Shown here one piece after another: positions 21,569-30,329 of a stretch of DNA of 64,000 nucleotides. The stretch covers positions 1 to 64,000 of the forward strand of contig JBAXWB010000021.1 in assembly GCA_037128595.1 (NCBI GenBank), written 5' to 3'. The notes under the pieces were generated by a model. It did not search any database, was not told where the DNA came from, and saw only the letters and a program-made list of their open reading frames with translations. A program made the position numbers and the translations under genes. The stretch's first letter is position 1. Every line of letters starts with the position of its first letter. The DNA is from a bacterium. Lineage in GTDB: Bacteria > Verrucomicrobiota > Kiritimatiellia > CAIKKV01 > CAITUY01.

Positions 21569-23341
21569 TCAGCCGTAGAGCGGTCCGAAGTTCTGGCAGG
21601 CGCGATAATCGGCGCCCTGCGCATCCTGCTCGCCAAACAGCCCCCAGGTGCTGGGCCGGAAGATGTTCTCCTCTGCGACATTATGCATGGCCACGGGAAT
21701 CCGCAGCATCGCGGCCAGGGCGATCAGGTCGGCTCCAATATGGCCATAACTGATGGAGCCGTGATTCGCACTCCAGTTGTTCATGACTCCGTAGACATCC
21801 TTGAAGGCACCCTTGCCGGTCAACCGCGGGGCAAACCAGGTGGTTGGCCAGGTCTCGTTTGTCCGGGCGCTCAGCGTCTGGTGCACCTTGGAGGGAATGT
21901 CCGCCGACCAGCCTTCGGCAATCTGGAGGATCGGCCCGAGTCCCTTGACCAGGCTGACCCGCGTCATGGTCATCGGCATACCGCCGCGCGAGAGGTAGCA
22001 GGACGAGAAGCCGCCGCCCCGGAAGTATTCATGCACGGCAGAAGGCCAGGTCGTCGCCTTCAGGCACTTGGCCACTTCGGCCTCGGAGATATCCCAGAAG
22101 GGTTTCATGGCCGGCTTGCCCTTGAGGGTCTGTTCGCCCGTTCCGTCCAAGGTGGCCGCTCCGGAATTGATCAGGTGGATCAGGCCGTGGGCCGCCGCGC
22201 CCGTCAGCTTCTGTCCGGTGACCCGCTTGACCGCATCCGGGCTCCAGAAGGTCCGGACATCGGCAAAGATCTGGGCGGTATTGGAGAGCAGATAGCCGAA
22301 CAGCATGCCGACGCCGTTCAGGCTGTCGTTTTCCGTGGCAAACACCTTGGGGGCGCGGGTGCCATTCCAGTCGAACGAGGAGGTCAGCATGGCTTCCATG
22401 AAGTCACCGTTCGGAAAATGGTCCGTCCACTGCCGTTGACCCTGGAATCCGCCGGCAATCGCGTTGTGGCCGAGGGCTTCCTCGCCGAACCCGAGTTCAG
22501 CCAGACGGGGATTGCCTTCCATCAGGTCGCGGGCAATCATGGTCATTTTGACGACCGTCTGCCAGTCGCGATCCTTGCCTTTGGCGTCACGGGGCGTGCG
22601 GTTGATATCCTTGCCTTCCTTGCAGTTTTTGCGGGTCCAGGCATAGGCCTTCTCGAACTCCTTCGGGTCAAAGATGTTCTCGTCGATGCGGCGTGTGAAT
22701 TCCGACATGTCGATACTTTCGACCCGCATCCCCAGGTAGCTTTCAAAGAAAGGTTGATCCACAATGGAGCCGGCAATGCCCATGGAGACGCCGCCCATGG
22801 AGAGATACGACTTGCCGCGCATCGTGGAGACGGCGAGGCCGGCCTTGGCGAAGCGCAACAACTTCTCCTGCACATCGGCGGGAATGGTGGTGTCGCTCTT
22901 ATCCTGCACGTCGCGGCCATAGATGCCGAAAGCGGGGAGCCCCTTCTGATTGTGTCCTGCCAAACAGGCCGCCAGATAGACTGCGCCCGGCCGCTCGGTC
23001 CCGTTGAAGCCCCAGACGGCCTTGGGCATGGTGGGATCCATGTCCATGGTCTCGCTGCCATAGCACCAGCAGGGGGTGACCGTCAGCGATACCCCCACGC
23101 CTTCACGGCGGAACTTGTCGGCACAGGCGGCAGCCTCGGTCACCCCGCCGATACAGGTGTCGGCGATGACGCATTCCACGGGTTGGCCGTTGGGATATTT
23201 GAGATTCGAGGTGAGGAACTTGGAGGCCGTGAGGGCCATGGCCATGACCTGTTTTTCCAGGGACTCCCGGACGCCTCTGCGCCGGCCATCAATTGTGGGA
23301 CGAATACCGATTTTGGGAAAACCACCGATCCATGTTGTCAT
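21569..23341 (-). CDS. fucI: L-fucose isomerase
   Basis: A 590-residue protein, the length of E. coli FucI (591), converting L-fucose to L-fuculose (also D-arabinose to D-ribulose) with a divalent metal. Opens with [21 protein letters not shown], the family N-terminus. Metal-binding acidic residues are expected in LGFGEEALG and [16 protein letters not shown] (about residues 335-362), and the late histidine in [19 protein letters not shown] (about 528). AAGGAG nine bases before the ATG is a good ribosome site. It is transcribed away from an AraC regulator at 23791, its likely controller, with a family C element between them. Kinase and aldolase genes are not in the window. Confidence 0.95.
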   Translation of the reverse strand: MTTWIGGFPKIGIRPTIDGRRRGVRESLEKQVMAMALTASKFLTSNLKYPNGQPVECVIADTCIGGVTEAAACADKFRREGVGVSLTVTPCWCYGSETMDMDPTMPKAVWGFNGTERPGAVYLAACLAGHNQKGLPAFGIYGRDVQDKSDTTIPADVQEKLLRFAKAGLAVSTMRGKSYLSMGGVSMGIAGSIVDQPFFESYLGMRVESIDMSEFTRRIDENIFDPKEFEKAYAWTRKNCKEGKDINRTPRDAKGKDRDWQTVVKMTMIARDLMEGNPRLAELGFGEEALGHNAIAGGFQGQRQWTDHFPNGDFMEAMLTSSFDWNGTRAPKVFATENDSLNGVGMLFGYLLSNTAQIFADVRTFWSPDAVKRVTGQKLTGAAAHGLIHLINSGAATLDGTGEQTLKGKPAMKPFWDISEAEVAKCLKATTWPSAVHEYFRGGGFSSCYLSRGGMPMTMTRVSLVKGLGPILQIAEGWSADIPSKVHQTLSARTNETWPTTWFAPRLTGKGAFKDVYGVMNNWSANHGSISYGHIGADLIALAAMLRIPVAMHNVAEENIFRPSTWGLFGEQDAQGADYRACQNFGPLYG

Positions 23342-23462
23342 TTGAGTTGCTCCTTGGTTGCTCGTTCATGTCATCCTATCATGTGGCGGGTGACTGCCAA
23401 TGGCCTCCCTTGACACACAAATGTCATTATTTGACTTCCATTTCACTCTCCGCTATGACAAA

Positions 23463-23777
23463 AAAGAAGACTTCAACTAATTTAAGAAATGAAGGAGATT
23501 CAGAGAAGAGGGGTGTCACGCGAAGCCGCGAAGGACACGAACAAGAAATATTTGGGCATTTGTGCCGGCGTGGAATACACGCCAACAAAAACGCCCAAAC
23601 GGTTTTCTGTGAATCAATGGAAAAGAGCCGGGTGTGTTGAATCCATGTATTTAAATGTCCGGGTAAACCCATTTTGCGATTTTACTGAATGGCGTACCGG
23701 CCATTCAGTAAAATCGCAAAATATTGTGTTTTATCTGGATTTCTTCCATTTCTTAAATCAGTGGTGAAGTCTTCTCT
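23463..23777. repeat. Family C element, copy 4, between fucI and its regulator
   Basis: Ends AAGACTTCAACTAATTTAAG and TTAAATCAGTGGTGAAGTCT. Internal hairpins: a CACGCGAAGCCGCGAAG motif, a GGGCATTTGTGCCGGCGTGG / CACGCCAACAAAAACGCCC pair, and a long perfect GCGATTTTACTGAATGG / CCATTCAGTAAAATCGC palindrome (23678-23722). The divergent promoters of fucI and the regulator must lie in 23342-23462 and at the right edge. Confidence 0.87.
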
Positions 23778-23790
23778 TCCTCGATTTGTA

Positions 23791-24648
23791 ATGAAAACAG
23801 AGCCTACCTATTTCAGTGACCAGGTGGTTTCGGCGCAACGGTTCTATCTGCGCCTCAAGCCCTCCGATCCGGTGCCGCTGACAGTAATCAGCGGCGGGGT
23901 CGAGCAGTGCCGGCCCGAATACACGATTCACCGGACGGGGTTTCCGCATCCCATTATTGAATTTGTGGCCCGCGGAGCGGGACGGCTGACCTTGCGGGGG
24001 CGAAGCCACCCCCTCACGACGGGGACGGTGTTCACCTACAGCCGTGGGATGGAGCACCGCATCACCTGTGAGCCGGGACAGCCCCTGACGAAATATTTTG
24101 TGGTGTTGAGCGGGAAGGCGGGGCGGGATTTGATGCATGAATGCCAGTTGTCGCCCGGGACGGTGGTGCGGGTGGGGCAGCCTGAGCAGGTTCAACAGAT
24201 CTTTGAGGATTTGATCCGGCATGGACGGGATGATCATCCCGACCGGCACCGCATGTGTGCCGTGGTGGCGCAATACCTGATCATTAAAATCGGGGATCTG
24301 GCGACCCCCTCCGGTGAAGCGTCCACCTCGCGTGCCTTTACCACCTATCAGCGGTGCCGGCAGTACATTGGTGATCATTACCTCGCGATCCGGAACCTGA
24401 ACGAAGTGGCCGAAGCCTGTCATGTGGATCCGGCCTATTTATGCCGGCTGTTCCAATGCTTTGGGCGCGAGCGACCCAGCCGCTATCTGCTGCACCTGCG
24501 TCTGAACCGGGCGGCTGAACTGATCCAGAACTCAGGGCTGATGATCCGGGCGGTTTCGGATCAGCTTGGCTTCAGTGATCCGTATAACTTTTCCCGGGCC
24601 TTCCGCCGCGCCTTCGGCGTCCCCCCCGGTCATCTTCGTAAGGGCTAG
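23791..24648 (+). CDS. AraC-family transcriptional regulator (probable fucose regulator)
   Basis: A 285-residue regulator. N-terminal cupin-like sensor (residues about 30-110: EYTIHRTGFPHPIIEFVARG, GTVFTYSRGMEHRIT) and C-terminal tandem helix-turn-helix (about 190-285): LNEVAEACHVDPAYLCRLFQ, then IRAVSDQLGFSDPYNFSRAF and the closing FGVPPGHLRKG. ATG 23791 is chosen since the upstream extension reads through the family C repeat. It is divergent from fucI, which is the usual arrangement for a local activator; the effector is inferred, not seen. A family C element follows its stop. Confidence 0.88.
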   Translation: MKTEPTYFSDQVVSAQRFYLRLKPSDPVPLTVISGGVEQCRPEYTIHRTGFPHPIIEFVARGAGRLTLRGRSHPLTTGTVFTYSRGMEHRITCEPGQPLTKYFVVLSGKAGRDLMHECQLSPGTVVRVGQPEQVQQIFEDLIRHGRDDHPDRHRMCAVVAQYLIIKIGDLATPSGEASTSRAFTTYQRCRQYIGDHYLAIRNLNEVAEACHVDPAYLCRLFQCFGRERPSRYLLHLRLNRAAELIQNSGLMIRAVSDQLGFSDPYNFSRAFRRAFGVPPGHLRKG

Positions 24649-24665
24649 CAATTGATCAAGAATAC

Positions 24666-25067
24666 AAGAAGACTTCACCACTAATTTAAGAAATGAAGGA
24701 AATCCAAAAACGCCCAAAATGTTTGGCGATTTGTCATGTCTGGCTTGGCGCGCTATGGGCACGGTAGGTTCCTCTATGAATAGCCAGCCACGAAAAATCG
24801 CCAAACGGGTTTTCTCCGGACATCGGGGGAAATGAAGAATCTCAAGGGCGTAATCTCGCTATGATTCTTTAATGTCCCCCGAAAAACCGTTGCGGGATTT
24901 TTAATTCGGGAAAGACCATAACGCGTTCCCGTTTAACCCGACAGAAAGAGCGCCCCGAATTAATAATGCCGCAACATTTTGCCTGCCCTGAGGTTCCTCG
25001 AAGGGGATTTCTTCGGTTGAATCTGAATTTATTTCATTTCTTGAATTAGTGGTGAAGTCTTCTTCTT
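24666..25067. repeat. Family C element, copy 5 (longest)
   Basis: Ends GAAGACTTCACCACTAATTT and GAATTAGTGGTGAAGTCTTC. Modules: m2 (24716-24810), a CCGGACATCGGGGG...GTCCCCCG pair, and m3 (24890-24975) whose loop is itself replaced by CGCGTTCCCGTTTAACCC. The rest of the gap, 25068-25213, carries a decayed half-copy (TCTCTGGATTTCTTCATTTC at about 25188) and no gene. Confidence 0.85.
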
Positions 25068-25213
25068 AAATCCGTGTAAGGAGCAGGACAGAGCAGCGCC
25101 CTCCATTGAATTTCATACCCTCTCTCATTCTCTATGACTTCTTAAAAAAACATACATTTCTTTTCGTGTCTTCGGTGCGCGTGAAATCCTCTCTGGATTT
25201 CTTCATTTCTGAA

Positions 25214-25930
25214 TCAGGGCTTCCGCCAGAACAACCTGAGCCAGGTCAGGTAGAGCAGGTGGTTGAGGCCGTTGAAAATCTCAAATGGCGGAATCTTGGA
25301 GGCACCGGCCCGGCGGTCTTCAAAACAGATGGGCACTTCGGTCATGCGCGCCCCGACGCGGGAGAGCCGGAACACGATTTCCATGAAAAAACTATAGCCA
25401 TTGGATTTGATTTTCCCCAAATCGACCTGGCGAAGGAAGTCCACCCGGAAGACCCGGAACGACGTCGTCATTTCGTGCAGTGAGATGCCCAGCAGGCGTC
25501 TGGCACCCCAATTCGCCAGTTTGCTGATAATGCGGCGATAGCCCGCGTAGTTGCAGGACCCCCCGGCCATGTAGCGGGAGCCGGTCACAAAATCCCTGTC
25601 CCCCAGCGCTGCCAGCAGGCGGGGGATATCATCCGGGTTATGGGAAAAATCGGCATCCATGGTGACCAGGGCGTCGTAATGCTGGGTCTCGGCATACTCC
25701 ATGGCCCATTCATGGGCACTTCCCAAACCCAGTTTCCCGGGCCGGTGGACCACCTTGAGGCGGGGGTTGGTTGCTGCGAGTTCGTCAAGAATCCGGCCGG
25801 TTCCATCGGGGGAGTCGTCGTCAATCACCAGCATGTCGTAGCCGGGATTCAAGCCCAGGACATGATGGCAGAGCGAGGCGATATTCTCGCTTTCGTTATA
25901 GGTGGCAGTGAAGACAAGTATTGTATTCAT
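25214..25930 (-). CDS. GT2 polyprenol-phosphate mannosyltransferase-like protein
   Basis: A 238-residue GT-A glycosyltransferase resembling dolichol/polyprenol-phosphate mannose synthase: LVFTATYNESENI, MLVIDDDSPDGTGRILDEL, LGLGSAHEWAM, metal site TMDADFSHNPDDIPRL (about residues 92-107), TGSRYMAGG, and the acceptor-side TSFRVFRVDFL. No C-terminal membrane segments, as in the soluble subgroup. It would load a sugar, probably mannose, onto a polyprenyl phosphate for use by GT39-type enzymes such as its immediate neighbour. It starts inside the stop of that upstream gene (ATGA), so the two are coupled. Confidence 0.9.
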   Translation of the reverse strand: MNTILVFTATYNESENIASLCHHVLGLNPGYDMLVIDDDSPDGTGRILDELAATNPRLKVVHRPGKLGLGSAHEWAMEYAETQHYDALVTMDADFSHNPDDIPRLLAALGDRDFVTGSRYMAGGSCNYAGYRRIISKLANWGARRLLGISLHEMTTSFRVFRVDFLRQVDLGKIKSNGYSFFMEIVFRLSRVGARMTEVPICFEDRRAGASKIPPFEIFNGLNHLLYLTWLRLFWRKP

Positions 25931-28929
25931 AAGATCGTTAAATGGACGGGGAGCTTTGTGGCATTCCGTTTGTTCGGGAGCGTGGTGGTGACCGCCACTC
26001 GTTTGCCGGTGCCCCTGTCCAGCATTCCAATCCAGAGTTCATAGTCGCCGGGTTTGGCGGTTGCGGGAATGGTCACCTTCCGGCGCTCGACCATGATCTC
26101 CGGAAAAGGCTGATACCGGATGGTTTCCACGGGCAGCTCCGACAACAGCACGTGGTCATCCTGAAACAGGCCGTTGGGTTGTTTGATATGGACGAAGACC
26201 GCCCATTTTCCGGGATTTATGTCAGACCGGCATTTCCAATAGTAACTGACCGGGATCGTTTGCCCCCGCTTGACCTGCTGATCAAGGGTGACGCCCAGCA
26301 ATTCAGCCCCATTGCGGAAAGCGGCCACTGCAGGGATGGCGGGTTGAATCATTACGTTCAGTACCGCGGCATTTGAGTTCGCCTCCGCAGTCAGCGCGTT
26401 CTCTCTCAATGCAGCGATCAATGCCTGCCGGGCAGGATAATGGGGCGGATACGCTTGAACGGCCTCCCTGAGCGTTTCGAGGCGGGCCTGAGGGGGTGTC
26501 CCGCCAGTCACCTCCTTCCGGGTGGCTGACTCATATAGCAGTTGCGCTTTTTCCTTCGAGAAGGTGGCGTTGAAGCCGCCCTGTTCGGTCCAGAAGAGCC
26601 GTGAATACATCGAGCCGGCATGGGAGCCCTGGTCGGCCATGACGTTCAGGAGTGTGATCGGGCCCAGGGGTATTTCCCGCCATGTCAACTCCGCCGTCCG
26701 GAGAACCGCCCGGCTCCTTGGCACATCCCGTGGATCCATGAATAAGCCGGTATTCACGGCAAAGGTCACAGGGAGGGGATCCCGCGAGTCCGCCCCGGCC
26801 ATTTCATGGATGGAGCGGGTGAACAAAGAAGGCAATACCGTTGCGGTGAGATTGGAGGTCGACTCCGAAATGCGTTCCGCGAGCCAGCGGGGTGCGAAGA
26901 ACCGGGTCAGGCCTTCCTGCTGAAGCGCGGTCACGCTCCGGGCCACGATGGCGGCCGGGGCGTCGGCGGTAGCCCACCCTTCACCCGCTGTCCCCCGTGA
27001 GGCATCCTCTGCTTCCATGAAAAGCGCCTCGCCGAGCCTGACGGGCTCTTCGCCTTCTTTTGGCCCGTGTAGCCGCAGCCGCACTTCGAGAAGGCCGCCT
27101 TCAGGTGGGGTGAACCTGAGCTCCTGAAAGTACTGGATCCCATCGATCATGACGTAGGGGCCGGACCAGAAACAGGAAGTAATTCCCAGTGGAGGCAGCA
27201 GGACTTGCCAGGGGGAGGTCTCATCCTTTCGCCCCTCAACAGAAATTTGCCAGGCATACGCATTGTTCAAGCTGAGCAGGCGGATCCCGCACAACGGTAC
27301 GGGATGTTCAAAGGCGAAAGACAGGTTTCCGGTTGTTCCGGGTGTAAGCAGGGTTTCCCAGGCGGTATCCAGAATGGAATCCGTCAGAACCGCCGGACCA
27401 TGGATGTCGCGGGGCTCCACATAGCGCCATTTGTTGGAGGGAGGGATGAGCCCATAATCGATACTCATGGTGCCCACCATCGTATGGCGGGAGGTGCTTT
27501 TGGTAGCCTGCAGGAAGGCGACCAGATTGCCGTAGCCGTTCACATAGGCGCGGCGCTCAGCCAGTTCCACCCGCCGGGCAAAGGGGGCGTATCGCTCCAG
27601 GGGGAGGGTGGCGAGGCAGAGCTGTTCATGTGAGGCGAAGTTCAGCCAATGGGTGGTGTAAAGGTCCCCGACAAAGTTCCCGTCGCAAAGCGGGGCCACC
27701 TCTTTTTGCAACTGCGCCGCCATCTCCCAGCGCGAACGATCCGCCGGCACGCCGTCGAACATATGGGGGAGCAGCAGGAGGTTGGGAGGGATCGTCAGGA
27801 TAAAGGCCGCCCATCCCCAGGGCCGCCGGTAGCGGTGCATGAGCCAGTCGCAGGAGACCGCCACCATGATGGCAACGGCGGGGAAGAGGGGGAGTAGATA
27901 CCGGGTGGTATTCACGTGGGAGAAGCCGGAGGTGCTGTACACGGCCATCATAAATAGCGCCAGAAGCAAGGCGCCCAACTTGAAAAAGAAGCGGTCATCC
28001 GGTGTCTTGCGGACCCGGCTCCGTAATAACAGTCCCACAAAGCCGACTAACAGTCCCAGCAGCACGATGAGGCGGGGGGCCCCGCGCCAGGAGGCGAGGG
28101 GATCCATTTCGACCAGTCTCAGGAACATGTGCCCGAAACTGACTATTCCTTGAGAAAACGGGACTTTATCCATGCCTCCACCGAAATCGAGCGACCCCCA
28201 ATGATGGGTGATGTTCCAGCCCCACCAAGGGAGGCTTCCAAGCAGAACCCCCGCAAGGGCCGGGATCAAGCCGACTCTCACCATTCTCCAGCGGAATCCC
28301 GCGAGAAGGACTCCGAGAGCGGCCAGCAGGAATACCGCTACCAGTTGCGTCACCCACCAGGCCACACCTGCGGCCAGTCCCATCCAGAGGTACGTTCGCC
28401 ATGAAACAAACTCGCCACGGCACTCCCGGGCGGTAATCCGGCAGGCCAGCCAGAGTGTGAGCAGGCCCCCCACCATGACATTCATGTATCCCCCGCGCGG
28501 GGCCACGGAATTATGCAGGAGGGTGTCGGAACCGACCAGGCAGAAGAGCATTGCCAGCAGACCGGCGCGCCGGCTTCCGGCCTCCCGGCCGAACAGATAG
28601 AGCAGCGGAAGCAGCAGGGTTCCGACCAGGGCGGGACTGAGATTGACGATAAACGCGGAGACTTCAACGTGCAGGAGCCTGGCCAGTAAGGCGGCCAGGG
28701 CTGGCTCGAGGCTCCCCATATACGCGACTCCATAGGCGAAAATTGGGTAGTCGGAGCCTTCCGCCATATGCCGGGCCATCAGCCCGATAATGCTGAAGTC
28801 CCCATTGCAGGCGGGATACCTCATGGCCCAGGCCATGCAGAGCCTGATGATGAGTCCAATCCCCGTGATTAAGGCCACCAGGAGAGGCCATCGCCATGCC
28901 CGGAGCGCTTCGCGAAATGACGATTTCAT
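25927..28929 (-). CDS. Large GT39-like integral membrane glycosyltransferase with soluble C-terminal half
   Basis: A 1000-residue protein. Residues 1 to about 400 hold about ten hydrophobic helices of the PMT/ArnT (GT-C) type, with an acidic residue after the first helix in NGDFSIIGLMARHMAEG and a TTRYLLPLFPAVAIM late helix. The remaining 600 residues are soluble: a discoidin-like part (about 500-640; LSFAFEHPVPLCGIRLLSLN) and a final beta-rich domain (about 890-1000; PVSYYWKCRSDINPGKWAVFVH). It probably transfers a sugar from a polyprenyl phosphate to an envelope acceptor. It couples by ATGA to both the upstream RHH-like gene and the downstream DPM1-like synthase, which may supply its donor. 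Confidence 0.75.
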   Translation of the reverse strand: MKSSFREALRAWRWPLLVALITGIGLIIRLCMAWAMRYPACNGDFSIIGLMARHMAEGSDYPIFAYGVAYMGSLEPALAALLARLLHVEVSAFIVNLSPALVGTLLLPLLYLFGREAGSRRAGLLAMLFCLVGSDTLLHNSVAPRGGYMNVMVGGLLTLWLACRITARECRGEFVSWRTYLWMGLAAGVAWWVTQLVAVFLLAALGVLLAGFRWRMVRVGLIPALAGVLLGSLPWWGWNITHHWGSLDFGGGMDKVPFSQGIVSFGHMFLRLVEMDPLASWRGAPRLIVLLGLLVGFVGLLLRSRVRKTPDDRFFFKLGALLLALFMMAVYSTSGFSHVNTTRYLLPLFPAVAIMVAVSCDWLMHRYRRPWGWAAFILTIPPNLLLLPHMFDGVPADRSRWEMAAQLQKEVAPLCDGNFVGDLYTTHWLNFASHEQLCLATLPLERYAPFARRVELAERRAYVNGYGNLVAFLQATKSTSRHTMVGTMSIDYGLIPPSNKWRYVEPRDIHGPAVLTDSILDTAWETLLTPGTTGNLSFAFEHPVPLCGIRLLSLNNAYAWQISVEGRKDETSPWQVLLPPLGITSCFWSGPYVMIDGIQYFQELRFTPPEGGLLEVRLRLHGPKEGEEPVRLGEALFMEAEDASRGTAGEGWATADAPAAIVARSVTALQQEGLTRFFAPRWLAERISESTSNLTATVLPSLFTRSIHEMAGADSRDPLPVTFAVNTGLFMDPRDVPRSRAVLRTAELTWREIPLGPITLLNVMADQGSHAGSMYSRLFWTEQGGFNATFSKEKAQLLYESATRKEVTGGTPPQARLETLREAVQAYPPHYPARQALIAALRENALTAEANSNAAVLNVMIQPAIPAVAAFRNGAELLGVTLDQQVKRGQTIPVSYYWKCRSDINPGKWAVFVHIKQPNGLFQDDHVLLSELPVETIRYQPFPEIMVERRKVTIPATAKPGDYELWIGMLDRGTGKRVAVTTTLPNKRNATKLPVHLTIL

Positions 28930-29420
28930 CGGGGCACATCCACCAGGAGCAACTCAGCCTTCGAAATGTTTTTTTGTCGGCGATGTTGGATGAGCATTTT
29001 TTGCAGTTGATCCAGCAATATAAGCTCACCTTCGTTCCCGGGTTCAAGCCCCTCGATCACATCACGCATTTCCACTTCCAGCCGTTCAATCGGCATGCCA
29101 GGCGGTAAGATCAGCAAATATCGCGCGGGTGCAATTTCAACCATGCGCAGCCATTCGATTCTGCTTAAGGACCGGTTTGAATTCACCACAATCAGCGCCT
29201 TCCCGGGAAGGACTTCGACTAATTCAACAGGGTTTTTCTCTCTATGCCCCGTTCCAATGGCCTCCTCAACGCATTTTACCAGAGCCAACGCCCGGTCGGG
29301 GCTCACCCGCTCCAGTGCTTTCAATATCCGTTCAGGTAAAGTCACCGTAATGGGACGCCGGATTTCCTGAAACTTCGGCGGACGCCCGCCTGCCCCTTTG
29401 GCTGTGGTTGCTAATGTCAT
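28926..29420 (-). CDS. Putative ribbon-helix-helix-containing regulator heading the GT39 operon
   Basis: About 164 residues. Residues 15-60 (GRPPKFQEIRRPITVTLPER then ILKALERVSPDRALALVKCV) resemble a ribbon-helix-helix DNA-binding unit: basic arm, one strand, two helices. The C-terminal 100 residues (VELVEVLPGKALIVVNSNRS, IEWLRMVEIAPARYLLILPP) look like an alpha/beta sensory or dimerisation part. I do not recognise a named family. ATG 29420 is preferred over an upstream TTG. No Shine-Dalgarno is visible; the leader is AT-rich. Its stop overlaps the start of the large GT39 gene, so it may regulate this operon (inference). Confidence 0.6.
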   Translation of the reverse strand: MTLATTAKGAGGRPPKFQEIRRPITVTLPERILKALERVSPDRALALVKCVEEAIGTGHREKNPVELVEVLPGKALIVVNSNRSLSRIEWLRMVEIAPARYLLILPPGMPIERLEVEMRDVIEGLEPGNEGELILLDQLQKMLIQHRRQKNISKAELLLVDVPR

Positions 29421-29558
29421 AGTGTTTTTGCGCAATAATTTATTTTTTAATTAAAATGTAAAAACTCATTCGGGTAAAGACTAAAATGAGCATTCGAAAG
29501 ACAAAAACCCTAAATATATAACTTATTTCTTGAATACAGCCGTAATAATTGTAAATAT

Positions 29559-29580
29559 TTAATAGTTTTAACGTAAAAAC
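29559..29580 (+). promoter_or_regulatory. Leader motif shared with the gene at 30330
   Basis: TTAATAGTTTTAACGTAAAA plus two bases. The 22-bp match at 30294-30315 differs at two positions and lies at nearly the same distance from its start codon (13 here, 14 there). This could be a -10 region plus initial transcribed sequence or a regulator site. Confidence 0.5.
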
Positions 29581-29593
29581 GAAAGGATAGCAG

Positions 29594-29986
29594 ATGAAGA
29601 GAGTGATGACGTGGTCGTGCATGGCGGGAATAATGGCGTTGAGTCTGGTCGGTTTAGGGCTCGTATCGGGTTGTGATAGTAGCGATGGCGGGTCGGGTGG
29701 CAGTAGCGTAGTGGGGACATGGGGCGCTGGCGGCGATGGCAGGACGGTGTTCAGTTCTGATGGTACATGGGCGGAGTATGATGATGCCGCGCTTACCCAT
29801 AGACACTTGGGTGGAACCTACACCCAATCAGGCAACAGTTTCACCGGATCAGGGTCGAATCCCGGTGTCGGGGATCTGGATATTGAGGGTACGATCAGTG
29901 ATGACAAGAATACGCTGCAGATGGATTTCATCGAGCATTGGCACGACCCTTACAAGCATAATCCGGCAACCCTCACGCGGATGTAG
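29594..29986 (+). CDS. Small lipoprotein of unknown function
   Basis: A 130-residue exported protein. Signal peptide with lipobox LGLVSGC (cysteine at about residue 27), followed by a Ser/Gly/Asp linker and a compact beta-rich domain: SSVVGTWGAGGDGRTVFSSD (GTW ... DGT as in lipocalin-like folds), GGTYTQSGNSFTGSG, GTISDDKNTLQMDF. GAAAGGATAGCAG precedes the ATG. It stands alone and shares an upstream motif with the oxidoreductase gene at 30330. No specific role can be read. Confidence 0.75.
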   Translation: MKRVMTWSCMAGIMALSLVGLGLVSGCDSSDGGSGGSSVVGTWGAGGDGRTVFSSDGTWAEYDDAALTHRHLGGTYTQSGNSFTGSGSNPGVGDLDIEGTISDDKNTLQMDFIEHWHDPYKHNPATLTRM

Positions 29987-30028
29987 GTCCGGAGGCGTCA
30001 GGCTTAACTCGGCGACATTGACGCCAAA

Positions 30029-30158
30029 GCAGCCTGTTGAAAAATAGTTTATTTCTTTCGTAGCCGCGCCTGATAAGGCGTGGTTCTTCGATTTATCAGG
30101 ACTTTCCATGAACATCCACCGCTTATCAGCGGCGGCTACTCGTTTTCCAACAGGCAGC
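30029..30158. repeat. 130-bp near-palindrome, MITE-like
   Basis: Ends GCAGCCTGTTGAAAAATAG and CGTTTTCCAACAGGCAGC are inverted repeats. The second arm pair GTAGCCGCGCCTGATAAGGC / CGCTTATCAGCGGCGGCTAC lies just inside. No coding capacity. It is the only copy in the window and occupies most of the gap 29987-30170. Confidence 0.8.
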
Positions 30159-30172
30159 TAGAGGGCGGGATT

Positions 30173-30315
30173 TTACGTATAAATATATTTTACGTAGTGT
30201 TCTTACGTATAAACGGGCTCGGCCTTCCGATTGAACGGTGCGTGTTGATATTTAGTTGATATCATAGCCATAAGAGGTCAATAATAATAAATCTTAATAG
30301 TTTCAACGTAATAAC
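30173..30315 (+). promoter_or_regulatory. TTACGTA boxes and shared leader motif upstream of FAD oxidoreductase
   Basis: Three TTACGTA boxes at 30173, 30190 and 30203, the first and last extended to TTACGTATAAA and 30 bp apart. Then an AT-rich tract and the 30294-30315 copy of the TTAATAGTTT(T/C)AACGTAA motif. These are candidate operator sites; no regulator can be assigned. Confidence 0.4.
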
Positions 30316-30329
30316 TGGCAAGATTAATA

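Noticed and set aside
21536-23413. 625-codon open frame antisense to fucI
   Set aside because: FucI is unmistakable on the minus strand; the antisense frame is open because of GC-rich codon use and shows no recognisable motif.
23691-23790. N-terminal extension of the AraC regulator
   Set aside because: The frame comes from the family C palindrome; the sensor domain starts after ATG 23791.
30029-30158. Possible transposase gene inside the 130-bp palindrome
   Set aside because: Too short and without a frame; treated as a non-autonomous repeat only.
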